From: a bacterium SCSIO 12827
GTDB taxonomy: Bacteria > Pseudomonadota > Alphaproteobacteria > Rhodospirillales > Casp-alpha2
Assembly (NCBI GenBank): GCA_024397995.1
Contig: CP073746.1
Coordinates: 2,911,501 to 2,975,500 of the forward strand
Length of the DNA stretch: 64,000 bases
Direction of reading: 5' to 3'
In this document: in pieces, positions 63,701 through 64,000 of the stretch
Layout: the number at the start of each line of letters is the position of its first letter
How positions within the stretch are numbered: position 1 is the stretch's first letter
Notes under the pieces: model-generated
What the model saw: only the letters and a program-made list of their open reading frames with translations
Told to the model about the DNA's origin: nothing
The model's database searches: none
Made by a program: the position numbers and the translations under genes

Positions 63701-64000
63701 ATGTCATTACCGCCAATTCCAAGTTCATGGAGCTTCTGCAATTTCCAAAGGACCGCTTCCCGCCGGGCACGAACCTGAGCGAATTCTTCCGCTACAACGC
63801 CGAGCGCGGCGAATACGGCCCGGGCGACGTCGAACAGCAGGTTCAGGAACGCATGGATTTGGCGCGCAGGTTCGAAGCCCATCATTTCGAGCGCACCCGC
63901 CCGGACGGCATGGTCATTGATATCCGCGGCAACCCCCTACCCGATCAACGCGGCTTCGTGACGACGTATTCCGATGTCACCCAACAAAAACGCGCGGAAC
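60754..64000 (+). CDS. multi-PAS membrane sensor protein (cut by window edge)
   Basis: Reading from GTG 60754 is open for at least 1082 codons to the window end. Residues 20-39 form a first membrane span, 40-289 an extracytoplasmic sensing domain (dCache-like size), 290-314 a second span. Then come six PAS domains beginning near residues 330, 459, 583, 708, 833 and 963. Repeats 1, 4 and 6 open alike (NNIPNGLCMFD, DSMPSGLCVFD, ESMDQGITMFD), so they belong to the PAS_7 type and arose by duplication. The output domain (kinase or cyclase) lies outside. Long frames on the opposite strand are shadows. Confidence 0.88.
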   Translation, partial: MPQQRIRTIKAVQRNVLRYSVAGAVLIAALTAVFIMVPMQGQLRDASITHLGRTIESKASAITQIIENAKGVAALFSSRPRALDLLEDLAEGTIDLRQFKAASEPVFMSAMHSTDEIVGITRVNLDGDIVYAIGAELPRPTWPNGWERSLDPIAAGMVPLNSGHYLVVSSPVIAQDGRQLGTDIITFSTMRLLRLFSEHAGIGRTGQAFLVFGPADARKILSMTGGETLVNANTVAPPEIFKSILNVKKLLKASFVHDTQHTYAHLPVWQDWILILRQDANEIFGELNKNLIFAGLGVLGLVIMGMSGLFLLLRPLTDRVEQMTGAMETQFHLALNNIPNGLCMFDDNLRIVAFNREFQDCYDFDEGFLKPGITRSESFWHLYNKGALGKIDNPEETIKAREAQLRQGRNAVEQHLSDGRIIDVRFGDWTDGYIVAVYTDITERKRAEETQANRRAELQAVIDAVPALINVKDTQGRYVMSNRYHQEYLGLNEQDVQGKTSELVSVEHAAAMSKLDREVVETGNPIPFFDFELKMKDDTVRQAICTKVPLKDTDGRVGGVITTTIDISERRQAEARLAESEARFRQILDESPIAITIVDQDTGERLFGNPRLAAMLGADSLDNVLQIDIDRSFVDPTKLQEARDIFDREGRLDNFEVERFHLDHKTKWWSLVTWRQINFEGRRARIAWTLDITKRKTAEQQIDLQSAILRMTLDSMPSGLCVFDENMQYVTFNRQFSEVWGLDPDQVQIGTSAWETAHILAERGDFGDAHRNRSVVERVSAVREGNLSSEVPLADGRVVYARYGEWYNGYLVGVFDDVTEQKTAQMVLEETQARLTAITENVPIMLALKGLDGRFLSANSIFAEWHGTTVDDLIGKSVHDLVPRDRAGEIAKLEREVIASGEIVILEAESALHKTPNGQPTIYRLTKFPVRDREGTITGLGTAMIDITEQKEAERELAHQKAILETTLESMDQGITMFDEKLDVITANSKFMELLQFPKDRFPPGTNLSEFFRYNAERGEYGPGDVEQQVQERMDLARRFEAHHFERTRPDGMVIDIRGNPLPDQRGFVTTYSDVTQQKRAE

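Noticed and set aside
62260-63885. 541-residue open frame on the minus strand
   Set aside because: Mirror of the multi-PAS receptor, whose plus-strand frame shows clear PAS and membrane features.

Overview
The window is a high-GC, densely packed stretch of an alphaproteobacterial chromosome, most like the Rhodospirillales. The best single clue is a circularly permuted, two-piece tmRNA gene. An alpha-type SspB adaptor, a 41-residue bL36, a CtrA-type box (TTAA-N7-TTAA) and PAS_5, RHH_4 and DUF2065 proteins agree with this. No insertion sequence, phage gene, integrase, CRISPR array, rRNA or tRNA gene was found, so it reads as core chromosome with a few lineage-specific insertions.

Layout. 0-6 kb: rod-shape genes mrdA-mreD-mreC, then two opposite-strand genes (a metallophosphoesterase and a MATE exporter), then mreB. 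6-13 kb: branched-chain amino-acid synthesis (leuA, ilvC, ilvN, ilvB), all on the minus strand. leuA sits behind a leucine-rich leader peptide and ilvB behind an attenuator-like terminator. 13-20.4 kb: a membrane-anchored receiver-domain protein, miaA, serB, and a membrane proteolysis set (DegP-type protease, DUF2065, HflC, HflK). 20.6-27.3 kb: Mrp, an SRPBCC protein, DHFR, a PAS_5 protein, thymidylate synthase, an Ldh_2-type dehydrogenase, the tmRNA, a GAF protein and SspB. 27.4-35.6 kb: tandem class I and class II fumarases leading into a tightly coupled run (SDR, GNAT, hydrolase, VOC), then GST, RHH_4 and an alpha/beta hydrolase with a small membrane partner. 35.6-43.4 kb: AsmA, a P2-type cation ATPase and glycerate kinase. 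43.6-56.6 kb: a histidine kinase, a D-lactate-dehydrogenase-like flavoprotein and the glycolate/glyoxylate pathway (glcF, glcE, glcD, glxR, hyi, gcl) with an IclR regulator. 56.7-64 kb: a methyltransferase, rpmJ, a drug/metabolite transporter with a class V aminotransferase, a CheY-like protein and a large multi-PAS receptor that runs off the end.

The main metabolic theme is a nearly complete glycerate pathway. GlcDEF oxidises glycolate to glyoxylate, Gcl condenses two glyoxylates to tartronate semialdehyde, GlxR reduces this to glycerate (Hyi interconverts hydroxypyruvate), and the glycerate kinase 8 kb away feeds glycolysis. A shared sequence element lies upstream of both gcl and iclR. The tmRNA and its adaptor SspB lie about 1 kb apart.

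The most interesting non-coding signals are the leuA leader peptide with its alternative pairings, a CtrA-box promoter in front of mreC, a candidate structured RNA ending in a terminator just before the MATE gene, and the shared gcl/iclR operator. The most unusual protein is a receiver domain joined to one membrane span and a C-terminal domain I do not recognise.
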